In this document: positions 35,671 to 46,707 of the stretch, in pieces | Layout of the letters: each line of letters opens with the position of its first letter | How positions within the stretch are numbered: the first letter of the stretch is position 1 | Assembly (NCBI GenBank): GCA_029204225.1 | Contig: CM055108.1 | Location: 3,198,473 to 3,262,472, forward strand | Length of the DNA: 64,000 nt | Reading direction: 5' to 3' | Origin: Diphasiastrum complanatum | Lineage: Eukaryota > Streptophyta > Lycopodiopsida > Lycopodiales > Lycopodiaceae | The notes under the pieces: model-generated | The model's input: the letters and a program-made list of their open reading frames with translations, nothing else | The model's database searches: none | What the model was told of the DNA's origin: nothing | Position numbers and translations under genes: made by a program

Positions 35671-36871
35671 AGTCGATTGAGGAGCACGGCTTCCTTGATG
35701 GTGCCAATCGTTATGTGCAGGCCAAAATTTGAAACACTGAACTATGAATCTGAGAATATGTGTAGGCGAAAAGCCATGAATCTGAAAATATGTGTAGGCA
35801 AAAATTTGAAACACCGAACTATTTGGCGCTACAAATTAACTCTAGTTAGCCATGTAAACCATAATTTGACAATGTAATTACATTAATGTTACATCGATTT
35901 TCTCAATCCAACCATGTGTCATATTCATTTTCAATATTTTTGGGCCTCTTCGGGTAGTGATGAGCTGGAAGGGCAGGCCTCAACATCCAAGAGCATTTCC
36001 ACATGCTGCCCGATGAAACATTTATATATTTAAAAAGTTTTTATTTTATTTATATATGAGAAAAGCTACGTTACGTAGAAGCCTGATATCAAGGTTTCTA
36101 TTGGTCCACATGGCTACGAAAATGAGAAAACAAATAAAAAGGCATCTTTTTCAGAGGCCCTCGTCGGGCTCTAAGTTTTTCTAATGAATTGCTCATGAGG
36201 CTAATCAATGTATTTTGGATTCTGAGTATCATTCATATTTATGTTATTTGAAAGATGAATCGTACATGGATGCTTTTGTTACTCATAATTTCAATGTTGA
36301 TGTATCGTCTTTCTGGAGATTTATGGGAGTTGTAACACCATCCCTATTGGATCACAATTTTGTTGTGGTGATTACAAACTATGTTTCCAAGTTATTATAG
36401 GGGTAAACTTCTTTACTTAGAATAGTAGAATATACCCATAATAGATATAGACTACCCCATGTTGAGACTTGCAAGATAGGCCCTAACTCTTACAATCTCT
36501 CCATTGTCGCTAAGTCGTGGGTCAAGACTAATTGAGGCAATGAATGTTGAGCCCCACCTTTGTACATAGCCAAGGATGGGGCTACTCTTGGAACCTACCC
36601 TAACACTTAGTAATTGAGCCCAACAATCTAGACAGCCTATGCAAGATATTTAGGGGCTACTCATACCTTGATCTTGATGTTGGTTGATATTGGGATAGCT
36701 CCTAAACCACAAAATGCCATTCTAGACTCGAGATAGAGGCCAAAGAAGCCAATGAGTCTTAAGCCAAAATCTTGGGCCATTTTGTAGCACCCAAAGGTAG
36801 AATCTTGATCTTGATTTAAACAACAAGGAGGCCAAGAAATGGCCTTGTTTTGGATGCAAAAAAATTGTCTA
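35671..36871. other. unassigned spacer
   Basis: No gene recognised. A short direct repeat (GAATMTGARAATATGTGTAGGC at about 35749 and 35780) is present. The ORF at 36215-36400 has no domain. Confidence 0.35.
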
Positions 36872-39840
36872 TTATGACTACACTTGATTCAGATCTAATA
36901 GGACCTTCTCAAAAGCCACTAAGGGATTCTTCCCATGTATGCTTTATCAAGGACTTTCTAAGTTGCTTGTTGATGGACCTATGAATCTTCAAGATAGCTA
37001 AAATTTTGGACAAAAGTGAAACATGGATAAATCAATACACATTTTGTTTCCATGATGTAGTAAAGGAAAAATATTACATTTATTTATGTCTTCAAATTTC
37101 AAGAGTGCATGTCTTAAGGAAATATAAGATTAATGACATTAGAACAAGTCCTAACTTTCCAAGTGTTTCACCAAAGTATAACCTTACATTGTTAGGGTCT
37201 TGTAATATGGGGACCAAGAGTTACTTAGAGTCTTAAAGTTTAATACTAGCTCTATAAAAAGGCCTTGATTACATATGATTTGATACTTTAATAAAATTTT
37301 GTATTATATACTTGGTTCATTATAAGGAGAGTACTTAATAGCACTTGGGCTAATCTTTGTTGGTACATGAACATGCTCTTGTGAAATAAGATCAAGACCT
37401 TACTTTATTTCGGGTCATGACTACTAACTATATAAAGGAGAACAGTGAACTTAGTCATCTTAGTATTGGTCACCAGTCCCATAGTGTCTCTTATAAAGAC
37501 GAAACATGAACATACTTTTAGAGGAGTGCTCTTAAAAAAGTTTCAAATTAACCTTATAAAAAATCCACAAAATTATTACTAAAATCTTAAAACTTGAAAT
37601 TTGTAGCTAAAACCAACTAATTTTAAACCATTAAAAACCCATAAATCTATAAGGAAGCGATAAAAAGTGAATTTTAACAATTGGGCTATTCGTATTTGTC
37701 AATTTTTTGAGAGCACTATTTTAGAGTCGTTTTCTAAATAAGTACTTAGGTCACTTCATACTTATGAGCACGTGCGTAAGGCTCAAGCTCATCTTTAAGA
37801 GTAATCCATAAAATCTAAAAGCCAGTTGCATTGGATTAACACAATGGCATGTGCCAGGCCTAGTATCTCCAAACTTCAAAGTTGAGTAGCTCACAATGAA
37901 TGATGAAAATAGTATGTAGTCTACTTGGATTATAAAACTGAAAAGACCCACTACACTTCCATAGTAGCTTACAAAAAGGTATACTCTGTAGTATTCAGTG
38001 CAGCAAGCATTGAGAATATTTTACTCTGAATGCATGGATCGGCAACTCAACCATGGCAACAGCTCCATACGTCATGTCGGCTGCTAGAATCATATCAGAA
38101 ATATCCAGCCTTTATAACTGCCGAGTTTACACGGCTTTCAACATGATCAATGTATCATTGTAGCTGCTACCAATGTGGATATTCAACCAAAGAAAAGCTT
38201 TCGTGAAGGTGTAATGTCTGAGTAATCTAAGTAGATAGTGGCACGTTCTGAATAGGTGACTGATACATTTAATGGTCCAAAACGATTGACAACCTCTTCC
38301 TGGATGATTCCCCTTCCAAGTAGGAAATCTCCTGTTCCTCCCACTATAGAATATTCTTTGATCTGTTTGGAATCCGGATTAGCTCCTAGTATTCTGAGAG
38401 TGCTGCCGCTGTACTTTCCAGTTCGGATACTAACTGTGTTTTCGGCCCATTGGAAAGGGTGTTCTGCATATACCAATGGAGCTGCACTACCTTCCTCAAT
38501 GATTCCACCTCACCCTGCAGACACCTAGTACAGAAGAACACCATCAAAACGGCTGTAAGGAGCTGCATTCTGATATGTGTATTGGAGCAAGTATGCAACA
38601 AAATTCAAATGTACTGATCGGATCGCTCCATTTTGTGGTTTAATATTGCATGTTGATTTTGACGTGAATAAAAGTATATACAAGAAATCGTAATCTTCAC
38701 AACGTCCAGCAGTAGGTAGAACGTCGTGAAATGAGCTCTTTTTTGGTACAAGTCCGTGGTTTCCTGTAGTTTCTTAGCTTTAGTTAGCCCACCTATCCTA
38801 CAACTTTCAAAGCTGGTCCGTTTTTTATTCAAGTACAAAAGTGCACTTGCAAATTGTTTATTGGAAATTCCCTCAAGAATCTAATCATGTGCAATTTCAA
38901 ACCCAGTAGAAAACTAAAATTCTCTACAACCCTCAATAAGAAACATACGTTTAAAGTACTTTAAGACTAAGTTTGCCAAATGAAATCTGGAGAGGAATCT
39001 ACTTAATGTAACATGCATATCTACTTTCTGGAAGCTAATATAAAACTGAAGTGATTCAATGAATTATGTCAAAGTAACTCAAAAATTTTCATCCTTTTTT
39101 TGCATCATGGAGGTAACTTTTCTGGTACTCACATTTTAGCCGTTTTTACGATTTTCGGTTTTCCTGCTTGTTTCATGATCAATATATAAATTTTAAAATT
39201 GGTTGGTTGATTGTAGGACTCTGCCCATTCTCTGTGAACATTGATGAACTCCAATTAGACAGAAAGCCAGCCTTTGGATTAAGATAGATACGTTGATTTC
39301 CCTCATGTTAGTAGTTATGTGCTACTGTGCCATCCTTGCATCTTATTTACTTCCACGCATGAATTTGGCCGTGACATAGTTCACCACCCGCTGCATGTCT
39401 AGAAGAGGTTTATGTTGCATTGCCAGTATCTGCCTGTCGGTTTCTTGGCCTTGTTGCCACGTGTAGATGCACTTTTTTGTCCCATAATTGTTTTTGAGTT
39501 TTGTATTTTGTTTTTATATATCAAAAGCAACTAGAGAAAAATGTGCATTTGTGTGTATGTGTGTGGCCACACAATGTTTTATTGTTATTGATATATATAA
39601 AGCTAAAGAGCCTGACCTAATTTTAAAAAAGGAATGTGTGGCCCAATGTGCACCGGGCTGAAACCTGTGCGTTTTTTAAGGATGCGAGGGTGTTTTTTTA
39701 GGCATCTGGCCATAACTCACAAATAACACCTATTACCACCCACAATGTTATTGATATCCAAAGGCTAACTGACATGGGAGGCCGTCCTCTAGCAGATCCT
39801 TTAGACCCGACCAATTTAGGCTTTGCCATGCTGAGACGAA
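36872..39840. repeat. segmental duplication, copy 2
   Basis: Colinear with 24025-28990 (anchors listed there). It keeps the empty sites of both Tourist-like MITEs and lacks the 135-bp hairpin. The dirigent copy inside is broken and the duplicated 3' boundary ends near GCTTTGCCATGCTGAGACGA (39823) against TTTTGCCATGCTAAGATGA in copy 1. Confidence 0.8.
38183..38568 (-). pseudogene. dirigent pseudogene (paralogue of the 27-kb gene)
   Basis: Starts MQLLTAVLMVFFCTRCLQGE (signal peptide kept) and continues VQLHWYMQNTLSNGP, after which about 195-197 bp are missing relative to the intact copy: sequence jumps from GGGCCGAA to ACACAGTTAGTATCC. The deletion removes the LFDDPLT and GRSQG motifs and shifts the frame. 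The 3' half (38183-38476) still reads VSIRTGKYSGSTLRILGA, EYSIVGGTGDFLLGRG and SERATIYLDYSDITPS. Its last 14 or so residues are absent from the intact paralogue, where about 42 bp were lost or, less likely, here gained. TATA box eroded. Confidence 0.88.
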
Positions 39841-40150
39841 GTCGCTTATTGGCACAGGAGGGGGGGTACGGCCTGCTCCAGTGCCTCTACGACACGTGGA
39901 GTAGGCTGCCCGAGCCATTTTTTTCCGGTCCGGCGGTGTAGAGTGCTCGTTGAAAATGAATTTCGGCGGACACACTGCATGTGGCGCCGGGCAGTGGCCG
40001 CAGGTGGCGCCGAGCAGTCCTGGGCGCTGGCGCCAGGGGCTACAGGTGGCGCTGGGTAGTCCCGGGCGTTGGCGCCGGGCAGGTGGAGCAGGGGTGGCGC
40101 TGGGCAGCGGCTGCAGTGGCGCCGGGCACCAACACGCCCGGGCACACACA
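39841..40150. repeat. GC-rich tandem repeat with GGCGCC cores
   Basis: An island of very high GC in an AT-rich setting. GTGGCGC(C/T)GGG(C/T)AG and GGCGCTGGCGCCAGGGGC variants repeat about every 43-48 bp between about 39980 and 40130. Overlapping ORFs on both strands (39748-40219) reflect composition only. Confidence 0.7.
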
Positions 40151-40190
40151 TGTAGGACTCTGGGAGTCATTGGGCATATATGGCCTTTGA

Positions 40191-40306
40191 GAAATCCCAT
40201 AAGAAAACTTATGGGATAAATTCTGGTTACCCGGGCGCCGAAATCCCATAAGAAAACTTATGGGATAAATTCTGGTTGCCCGGACACATGGCGCCCGGGC
40301 AACCAA
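40191..40306. repeat. two tandem 49-bp units, each with a hairpin
   Basis: Unit GAAATCCCATAAGAAAACTT... at 40191-40239 and 40240-40283 with one substitution in the shared part. Each contains CCCATAAG-AAAA-CTTATGGG, a perfect 8-bp-arm hairpin. The flank CCCGGGCGCC / GGCGCCCGGG is itself palindromic. Confidence 0.8.
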
Positions 40307-40411
40307 TTTAAAAAAGAAAAAAAAACAAGCAGGATCGGATTACACCTGGGACACGTGGGGATCAATGCACGGTGCCGGGCGTAATCGCCTCCGTCCCAAT
40401 AAGAGACGAGG

Positions 40412-40522
40412 CATCGCATGCAATGACAAGTGCCACCCTGTGAGAATGGCAAGTCGCAGAGCGTGGCTATTCAAAAACCATCGCATGCAGTGACAAGCGC
40501 CACCCTGTGAGAATGGCAAGTC
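40412..40522. repeat. tandem 44-bp repeat (two copies) and a distant inverted partner
   Basis: CATCGCATGCARTGACAAG...GAATGGCAAGTC occurs at 40412-40455 and 40479-40522. The spacer GCAGAGCGTGGCTATTCAAA (about 40456-40475) is found inverted at about 40963-40981 (GAATAGCCACGCTCTGC). Confidence 0.75.
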
Positions 40523-40539
40523 ACGTGAAAACGGAAGAT

Positions 40540-41456
40540 GAAAGGAGAATTAAAACAAACTAAACCTAGGTCTCAATTTCTCCATAGCACTCACCCCAAA
40601 TCCTAAAATGAAAATATTTTAACAAAGAGTGAAGAAAAATAAAAGGCATTATGGAAGTCAAAAATTAAAAAAATAGGCAATTCATTTTTGAATGCTAGAT
40701 GTCGTACTCACAAAAATCAAGGAATTAAAAAAACACATTTACATATGTCATTTGAATTAAAACCAAAACACAAGCAAGTCAATCTTTGAAATGAATGCTA
40801 AGTCCTCCTTGCAAGCAAGCAAGGGAGGGCCAAAAAGAAAGGGGATGAGCCAAAAATTTAACACACATGTAAGATCACTTAGAAATCTGTTTGTAGGTGT
40901 AGATACCATTTATGAACCCTCTATCGATCCATGCATGGAGCATCATCATCATGTGGTTTCTGAATAGCCACGCTCTGCAGCTTAACTACGAACTAGGTAG
41001 CGGGCGTGAGTAGGCCCTTCACGCACTGAGCCGCCCTGCGACGAAGTGCGTCGAAGGCTGCTTTTACATGGTAGGAGGCCTGCCCACGGCCTGCTAGTGG
41101 ATGTAATTGGCATTCAACCTTTCAACTACCCTTCAACTGTGCGCTATGGCTCTGAACATCTGTGTTCAAAGCCCATGAAAACGTGACACGTGTCCTATAT
41201 CACTCCTCATGCCAATTATGTACGTGACTATGTTCATGCTCGTCTGTACAACCTCATCATGTAGAACCTCATCAGTTGTGACCGCATGATTCCGACTGGG
41301 CTATCCTGTAGCTACTTCATGCGCCTTTCCTCCGTGCTCGTTGTGAATAGGATTAATTTGTTCAGAGCTTGCCTTCCTAATAAGTAATGTGCTATTAGGT
41401 TCATTAGCATAATGCTCTTCTCGCATAAGCATTCCGAGCAATGGATCACGAACAAG
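40540..41456. other. unassigned spacer
   Basis: No gene. A short GC-richer stretch at about 41000-41100 (GCACTGAGCCGCCCTGCGAC) has no recognised identity. The minus ORF at 41312-41497 has no domain. Confidence 0.35.
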
Positions 41457-42191
41457 CTATTCATCCACAGGCAATCGATCACGAACAAGCTCTTCATCCA
41501 CAGGCTGTACTATGTTTAATTCATCGGAGTGCTCTTTATCAACCGTACCCACGTCAGTGGGACCGTCCACACGAGGAACATCAGAAAGTGATAATCGAGA
41601 GAGGCTATTTGGGTTGTTTGTCTTCTGCTGCTGCTGGGCGTGGTGATTGCCCTCGCCATCCGTTAGATTTTGCATAACAGAAGCATTGCTCTCGCTATCC
41701 GTTAAGATATTGTGCACAACACCTGCGGAGAGATTTCTTCGTTGACTGTGTATAATTTCACTTGCATTGATTCTCCATCTATCGCGTCATCCATACAGTC
41801 TCTCAGAATCTGCATTTCCATGAGCGTTTGTAACAGCTGATCTAATAGCCTGTCCACCGCATCGCAAGACCTGTCCAGCAAAAACACCAACTCCTCTCTA
41901 GAGTTCAACAAATTATTTTCAGCTTGCACCATATCCGGATTGTTCTTCTCGGGTTGATGACTGTGAGCCTTCTGAATTCTCAGAATCTGCTATCTCAATC
42001 GCGGATTGCTCATGAGGGATGGGTTCCTCTCGGATAGCTTCAGCAATGTTTGGTCGAAGACCATTGTCAACAAAAACCTTCTTAATAGAGATCTCATGCA
42101 GTGTTTTCCATTCTGGTGTTGAGCTCAAAAGCTTCAACAAACCCTGACACAGCTCAGTATAATGTGCTGAGATCAACACCCTACCGATCAT
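41457..42191 (-). pseudogene. unrecognised acidic protein, frame broken twice
   Basis: Three overlapping minus frames read as one continuous protein: 42191-41919 (ELCQGLLKLLSSTPEWKTLH, ISIKKVFVDNGLRPNIAEAI), 41932-41702 (MVQAENNLLNSREELVFLLD, RLLDQLLQTLMEMQILRDCM) and 41717-41457 (LTDSESNASVMQNLTDGEG, SLSRLSLSDVPRVDG). Each junction overlaps by about 13-16 nt, consistent with single-base indels; the second also lies at CTCTCCGCAG|G, a usable splice acceptor. The middle part is leucine-rich and may form a helix bundle. A (GA)n/(GT)n microsatellite lies directly upstream of the ATG at 42191. Function unknown. Confidence 0.4.
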
Positions 42192-42215
42192 TAATCGACA
42201 TTTGGGCTAGGGGTG

Positions 42216-42218
<3 letters not shown>

Positions 42219-42268
<50 letters not shown>

Positions 42269-42292
42269 GTGTGTGTGTGTGTGTGTGTGTGT
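42219..42292. repeat. compound (GA)n(GT)n microsatellite
   Basis: GA run to 42266 followed directly by GT to 42292. Confidence 0.95.
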
Positions 42293-42485
42293 TCAGATTT
42301 CAATACGAAGAGATTCGAGATTCGATTTTGAAATGGAGCGCTTATATTGCTTTCTAATCGGACTGTTGGAACTCGAACATTTTATAAGCGTTTCATATAA
42401 GCAAAGGCCCCCACCCCCAGACCTTTAATTTCTCACACTGAGTCACCTTAGCCTCGTAAATAATTTCCTTTGTGTTTCAAAGTGC

Positions 42486-42930
42486 GCTTACGTGGGGCAG
42501 GCCCCGACCAGCAAGGAGCCCGAGGGCGGGCCCCGACCAGCAAGGAAGGCCCGAGGGCTTCAGGCCTTCCCCTACGTAATGCCCTTCTGCGAAGGTTTTT
42601 TTTTTTTTTTTTTTCGATTTTTTGCCATTTTTTTTTTGCAAATATTTTTACGTTTGTGGTGGAATGTGGATGTGGACAGCCAATGATGAGCTGCCACATA
42701 GCAGATGCACATTCCACCGGAGAGAGGGGAGAGAACGTGCATTCCACCGGAGAGAGGAGAGAGAACGTGCATTCCATCGAAGAGAGAACGTGCATTCCAC
42801 AGGAGAGAGGAGAGAGAAAGTGAATTCCACCGGAGAGAGGAGAGAGAATGATAGATTCCTAAGAAAGAGAAAATTGGATGGACTTTATGCTTCTGGAGGT
42901 GGTCCCAAAATACAAAGGACACCTGAGCAC
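42486..42930 (+). repeat. 0.45-kb dispersed repeat, copy 1
   Basis: Inverted relative to 53402-53846. Shared order: GC-rich GGCAGGCCCCGACCAGCAAGG, CTTCGGGCCTTCC variants, CTACGTAATGCC, a poly-T tract with CGATTTTTTGCCATT, TACGTTTGTGGTGGAATGTG, a GA-rich 30-bp minisatellite and GGTGGTCCCAAAATACAAAG up to CACCTGAGCAC. No ORF of note. Confidence 0.8.
42707..42850. repeat. 30-bp minisatellite inside the dispersed repeat
   Basis: About five units of GTGCATTCCACCGGAGAGAG plus GAGAGAAC. The inverted copy at 53.5 kb has only two units. Confidence 0.85.
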
Positions 42931-42938
42931 CCCGTAGG

Positions 42939-43006
42939 GGCCCGTTATGAGTTTTTGGGGGGAGAGCCCGGGAGGGTGAGACACCCCCAAAAACTCATAA
43001 CGGGCC
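42939..43006. repeat. perfect 23-bp inverted repeat, 22-bp loop
   Basis: Arm 42939-42961 (GGCCCGTTATGAGTTTTTGG...) and arm 42984-43006 are exact reverse complements; loop GAGAGCCCGGGAGGGTGAGACA. A third GGGGCCCGTTAT follows at 43012. Perfect arms suggest a recent hairpin element. Confidence 0.85.
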
Positions 43007-43009
43007 TTG

Positions 43010-43816
43010 CGGGGCCCGTTATCTTACGTTATTAGCACTTTTTTTTTAATACCTCATTTAATACCGTATACCGTATGAATGCATCGTAGCTCTGGAGAGA
43101 GAACTGTTTTTTGGTTGGCGATTTCAAATTTCATTTTCATATTGCATTGGCGTATGGGAGAAAGGCGAATCTCCTAGTTTATGAAACTGAGAGGAAAATC
43201 GCCACCTCTCTTTGCCATCTTACACTTGATCAGAAGGATGGCTCTTTAACGACTAACTTTTTCTAACAAACACTAACATTATGGAAACATCTCAAATATT
43301 CTACAAAGCTTGCTCAATGTTCTTTCAAACGATTTTTTGTAAAATGTCTATGAAAAGAATAATTTTCTATTCTGGTTTTAGATTTAGTACGACAATTTTC
43401 AAACCAATAAATAATTCTTTTATGACGAAAACAAGGCGATTACAATAATTTCAAGGAATTCTCTCTTTCTATTATATGAACCATTGAGCTAGCTTCAAAA
43501 AGCGCTTTGTTTATTTCAGGATCAATCCTTGCCAATTTCAATAATTACCATGTAGAAAGATAAAAGATTAGAGTTAGTAATTGACATCTACAATATTTTC
43601 ATGTATCCTTATCAATGAAATTGAAATAGGTCCAAATTTAGAAATCCTATTTCAGATGTCATTTATATCATTAGATAATGCCTAGAGAAACAAAAAGATT
43701 AAGTTTCTTATTAATATTAAATCTACTTATTTTATTTTTATAAATTAGAAAGTCCACACATCTCGCATATCCACATATGTGCATATGTTTCTAAATTTAA
43801 ATCTACTTACTATATC

Positions 43817-43821
<5 letters not shown>
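43010..43821. other. unassigned AT-rich spacer
   Basis: No gene or repeat recognised. Confidence 0.35.

Positions 43822-43852
<31 letters not shown>
43822..43852. repeat. (AT)n microsatellite
   Basis: Pure TA run of about 31 bp, shortly upstream of the tandem duplication. Confidence 0.9.
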
Positions 43853-43856
<4 letters not shown>

Positions 43857-43874
43857 CAGCTTTTGTAAACAGAG

Positions 43875-45253
43875 AAGTCTAGCATATCAATTTCTCGCTC
43901 ACAAATGAAAAGCCATCACCATTACCGGTTTCTAAACCATGTTCGACAAAGAAAACAGAATCTCACATTGCAAATTATAGAGAGGATGAAACGAAATTCA
44001 GTGTCACAGTCAGCTGTATACGAAGTAGCACGATATGTCCATTCTCAATCTAAAAATGAAAATGAAAGCCTGTAATTTGTGTCTTACATGTTTGCTTTGT
44101 CTGCTCTAATTGTGTTCTCCGAATTAGGCGGCCTGAGTGTTGTTTTGTGTTGTGTTGCAGGCTTGATGAAGATTGTAGGATGGCGAACAATGATAGTCAA
44201 TGGTGGCCAGGGTGTGCGCTTAACTGAGTCACTTGGTAGATGACTTAGCAACAAAATGGGTTTTTCTACTCAGCTTCATTTATGAAGTTCTCTTGTAACT
44301 TTTTGTTTCTAATTGTTTGCAAATTGATCGACACTTTTGATTGTAAATAGATTAGTTTACATTCGTCAACTAAGTACAGGTGAAGCTATGTTGTTGATTA
44401 GAACTCTTCAGAATCTTTTATACACTTGTACCAAACAAATTAATACATGACGATCCTGGTGTTACACTACAGTTCGTTGTGACCAGGGTTGATGTCTTAT
44501 GTGTGTTCGGTTGTGCTTTTTGTTGTAGTCTACTAGACCTTGATTCATATTGAGCTTCATGCATATTTGTTTGAAACATGTATTTTCATTTTTATTTTTG
44601 ATGCTCTCCAGCGAATCATACTATCGTATGCTATTTTTCTTTTACATCGTTGCTTTAACTAGTTTGTCAATTCTTATGTTAAGACACATTTTTATTCAAT
44701 TTCAGACATATATTGCTTGTCTTGCGCATACTCTTCTAGTAGCAAACAAACTAGTATATCATACTATATTAGACTTAGAGAAAGCGGATGCATCTTTTTC
44801 ATTTATCTCGTTCCTTTTTATAGAAGTAATTCTGTAGCTACTTATCATTATTTCATTGTTATTAATGAATACTGAAAGATATTCACTCGTTACCTATACT
44901 TTCGTTCAAATAATAATGATACTTTGGATTCGTTTTATAAAGTGAATGTTTCATTCTCATGCTTAATAACTTGGTTGCAATATTGATTGAAAGGCCATTA
45001 AAGGTGCTCTAACTACTAATTCTTGCTAAGAATAAAAAATCTCAAACATTTTACAATTTCTTCTCATGTTTTCATGAATACATAATCATAGACCAATTTA
45101 TTGACTGATAAAAGTTGCGAAGTTGTATATCAGTACTTGGTATTTATTATTATTATTTATAAGTACATTATATATTTTTTGGAGTGATATTTTATAAAAT
45201 TATCCAAAAAAATAGAATAGCAACTTTGTATCAATGGCAAGTTAAATATATAT
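43875..45253. repeat. 1.38-kb tandem duplication, unit 1
   Basis: Starts AAGTCTAGCATATCAATTTC and is repeated immediately at 45254. Unit 1 holds 30 bp (44037-44066, GTCCATTCTCAATCTAAAAA...) missing from unit 2. It has the pre-insertion site CATTCTCATGCTTAATAACT of the SINE found in unit 2. Content is unrecognised: one acceptor-like TTGTGTTGTGTTGCAG|G at about 44161 precedes a possible exon with ATGGCGAACAATGATAGTCA. The 95-codon ORF at 44550 uses TTG and is not supported. Confidence 0.95.
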
Positions 45254-46702
45254 AAGTCTAGCATATCAATTTCTCGCTCACAAATGAAAAGCCATCACCA
45301 TTACCGGTTTCTAAACCATGTTCGACAAAGAAAACAGAATCTCACATTGCAAATTATAGAGAGGATGAAACGAAATTCAGTGTCACAGTCAGCTGTATAC
45401 GAAGTAGCACGATATAGCCTGTAATTTGTGTCTTACATGTTTGCTTTGTCTGCTCTAATTGTGTTCTCCGAATTAGGCGGCCTGAGTGTTGTTTTGTGTT
45501 GTGTTGCAGGCTTGATGAAGATTGTAGGATGGCGAACAATGATAGTCAATGGTGGCCAGGGTGTGCGCTTAACTGAGTCACTTGGTAGATGACTTAGCAA
45601 CAAAATGGGTTTTTCTACTCAGCTTCATTTATGAAGTTCTCTTGTAACTTTTTGTTTCTAATTGTTTGCAAATTGATCGACACTTTTGATTGTAAATAGA
45701 TTAGTTTACATTCGTCAACTAAGTACAGGTGAAGCTATGTTGTTGATTAGAACTCTTCAGAATCTTTTATACACTTGTACCAAACAAATTAATACATGAC
45801 GATCCTGGTGTTACACTACAGTTTGTTGTGACCAGGGTTGATGTCTTATGTGTGTTCGATTGTGCTTTTTGTTGTAGTCTACTAGACCTTGATTCGTATT
45901 GAGCTTCATGCATATTTGTTTGAAACATGTATTTTCATTTTTATTTTTGATGCTCTCCAGCGAATCATACTATCGTATGCTATTTTTCTTTTACATCGTT
46001 GCTTTAACTAGTTTGTCAATTCTTATGTTAAGACACATTTTTATTCAATTTCAGACATATATTGCTTGTCTTGCGCATACTCTTCTAGTAGCGAACAAAC
46101 TAGTATATCATACTATATTAGACTTAGAGAAAGCGGATGCATCTTTTTCATTTATCTCGTTCCTTTTTATAGAAGTAATTCTGTAGCTACTTATCATTAT
46201 TTCATTGTTATTAATGAATACTGAAAGATATTCACTCGTTACCTATACTTTCGTTCAAATAATAATGATACTTTGGATTCGTTTTATAAAGTGAATGTTT
46301 CATTCTCATGCTTAAGCCCAAAGGGGTTGGCCTAGTTGGTTAACTTGGCATCCAAAGTTTCTTTGGTCCCAAGTTCGAGCCTCCCTTGGAAACCAAGAAG
46401 CATTCTCATGCTTAATAACTTGGTTGCAATATTGATTGAAAGGCCATTATAGGTGCTCTAACTACTAATTCTTGCTAAGAATAAAAAATCTCAAACATTT
46501 TACAATTTCTTCTCATGTTTTCATGAATACATAATCATAGACCAATTTATTGACTGATAAAAGTTGCGAAGTTGTATATCAGTACTTGGTATTTATTATT
46601 ATTATTTATAAGTACATTATATATTTTTTGGAGTGATATTTTATAAAATTATCCAAAAAAATAGAATAGCAACTTTGTATCAATGGCAAGTTAAATATAT
46701 AT
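45254..46702. repeat. 1.38-kb tandem duplication, unit 2
   Basis: Same as unit 1 apart from a handful of substitutions, the 30-bp gap and a 100-bp gain (86-bp SINE plus 14-bp TSD). The lengths balance exactly: 1379 - 30 + 100 = 1449 bp. The terminal AAGTC is present again at 46703-46707. Confidence 0.95.
46315..46400 (+). mobile_element. 86-bp tRNA-derived SINE-like insertion
   Basis: Flanked by a perfect 14-bp target duplication CATTCTCATGCTTA (46301-46314 and 46401-46414). Contains an A-box-like TTGGCCTAGTTGG (about 46327-46339) and a B-box-like AAGTTCGAGCC (46371-46381), spaced as in a pol III promoter. Resembles the tRNA-related head of plant Au-type SINEs. It has no long A or T tail. 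Confidence 0.8.
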
Positions 46703-46707
46703 AAGTC

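Noticed and set aside
39748-40219. Long Pro/Ala- and Gly/Arg-rich ORFs on both strands
   Set aside because: A product of the GC-rich GGCGCC tandem repeat; stop codons are rare there by composition.
44550-44837. 95-aa hydrophobic ORF repeated exactly at 45899-46186
   Set aside because: Its identity between copies is explained by the recent tandem duplication. It begins with TTG, has no domain and lies in AT-rich DNA.
46315-46400. Functional tRNA gene
   Set aside because: It has A- and B-box-like motifs but no clear cloverleaf with acceptor stem, and it is flanked by a target duplication.
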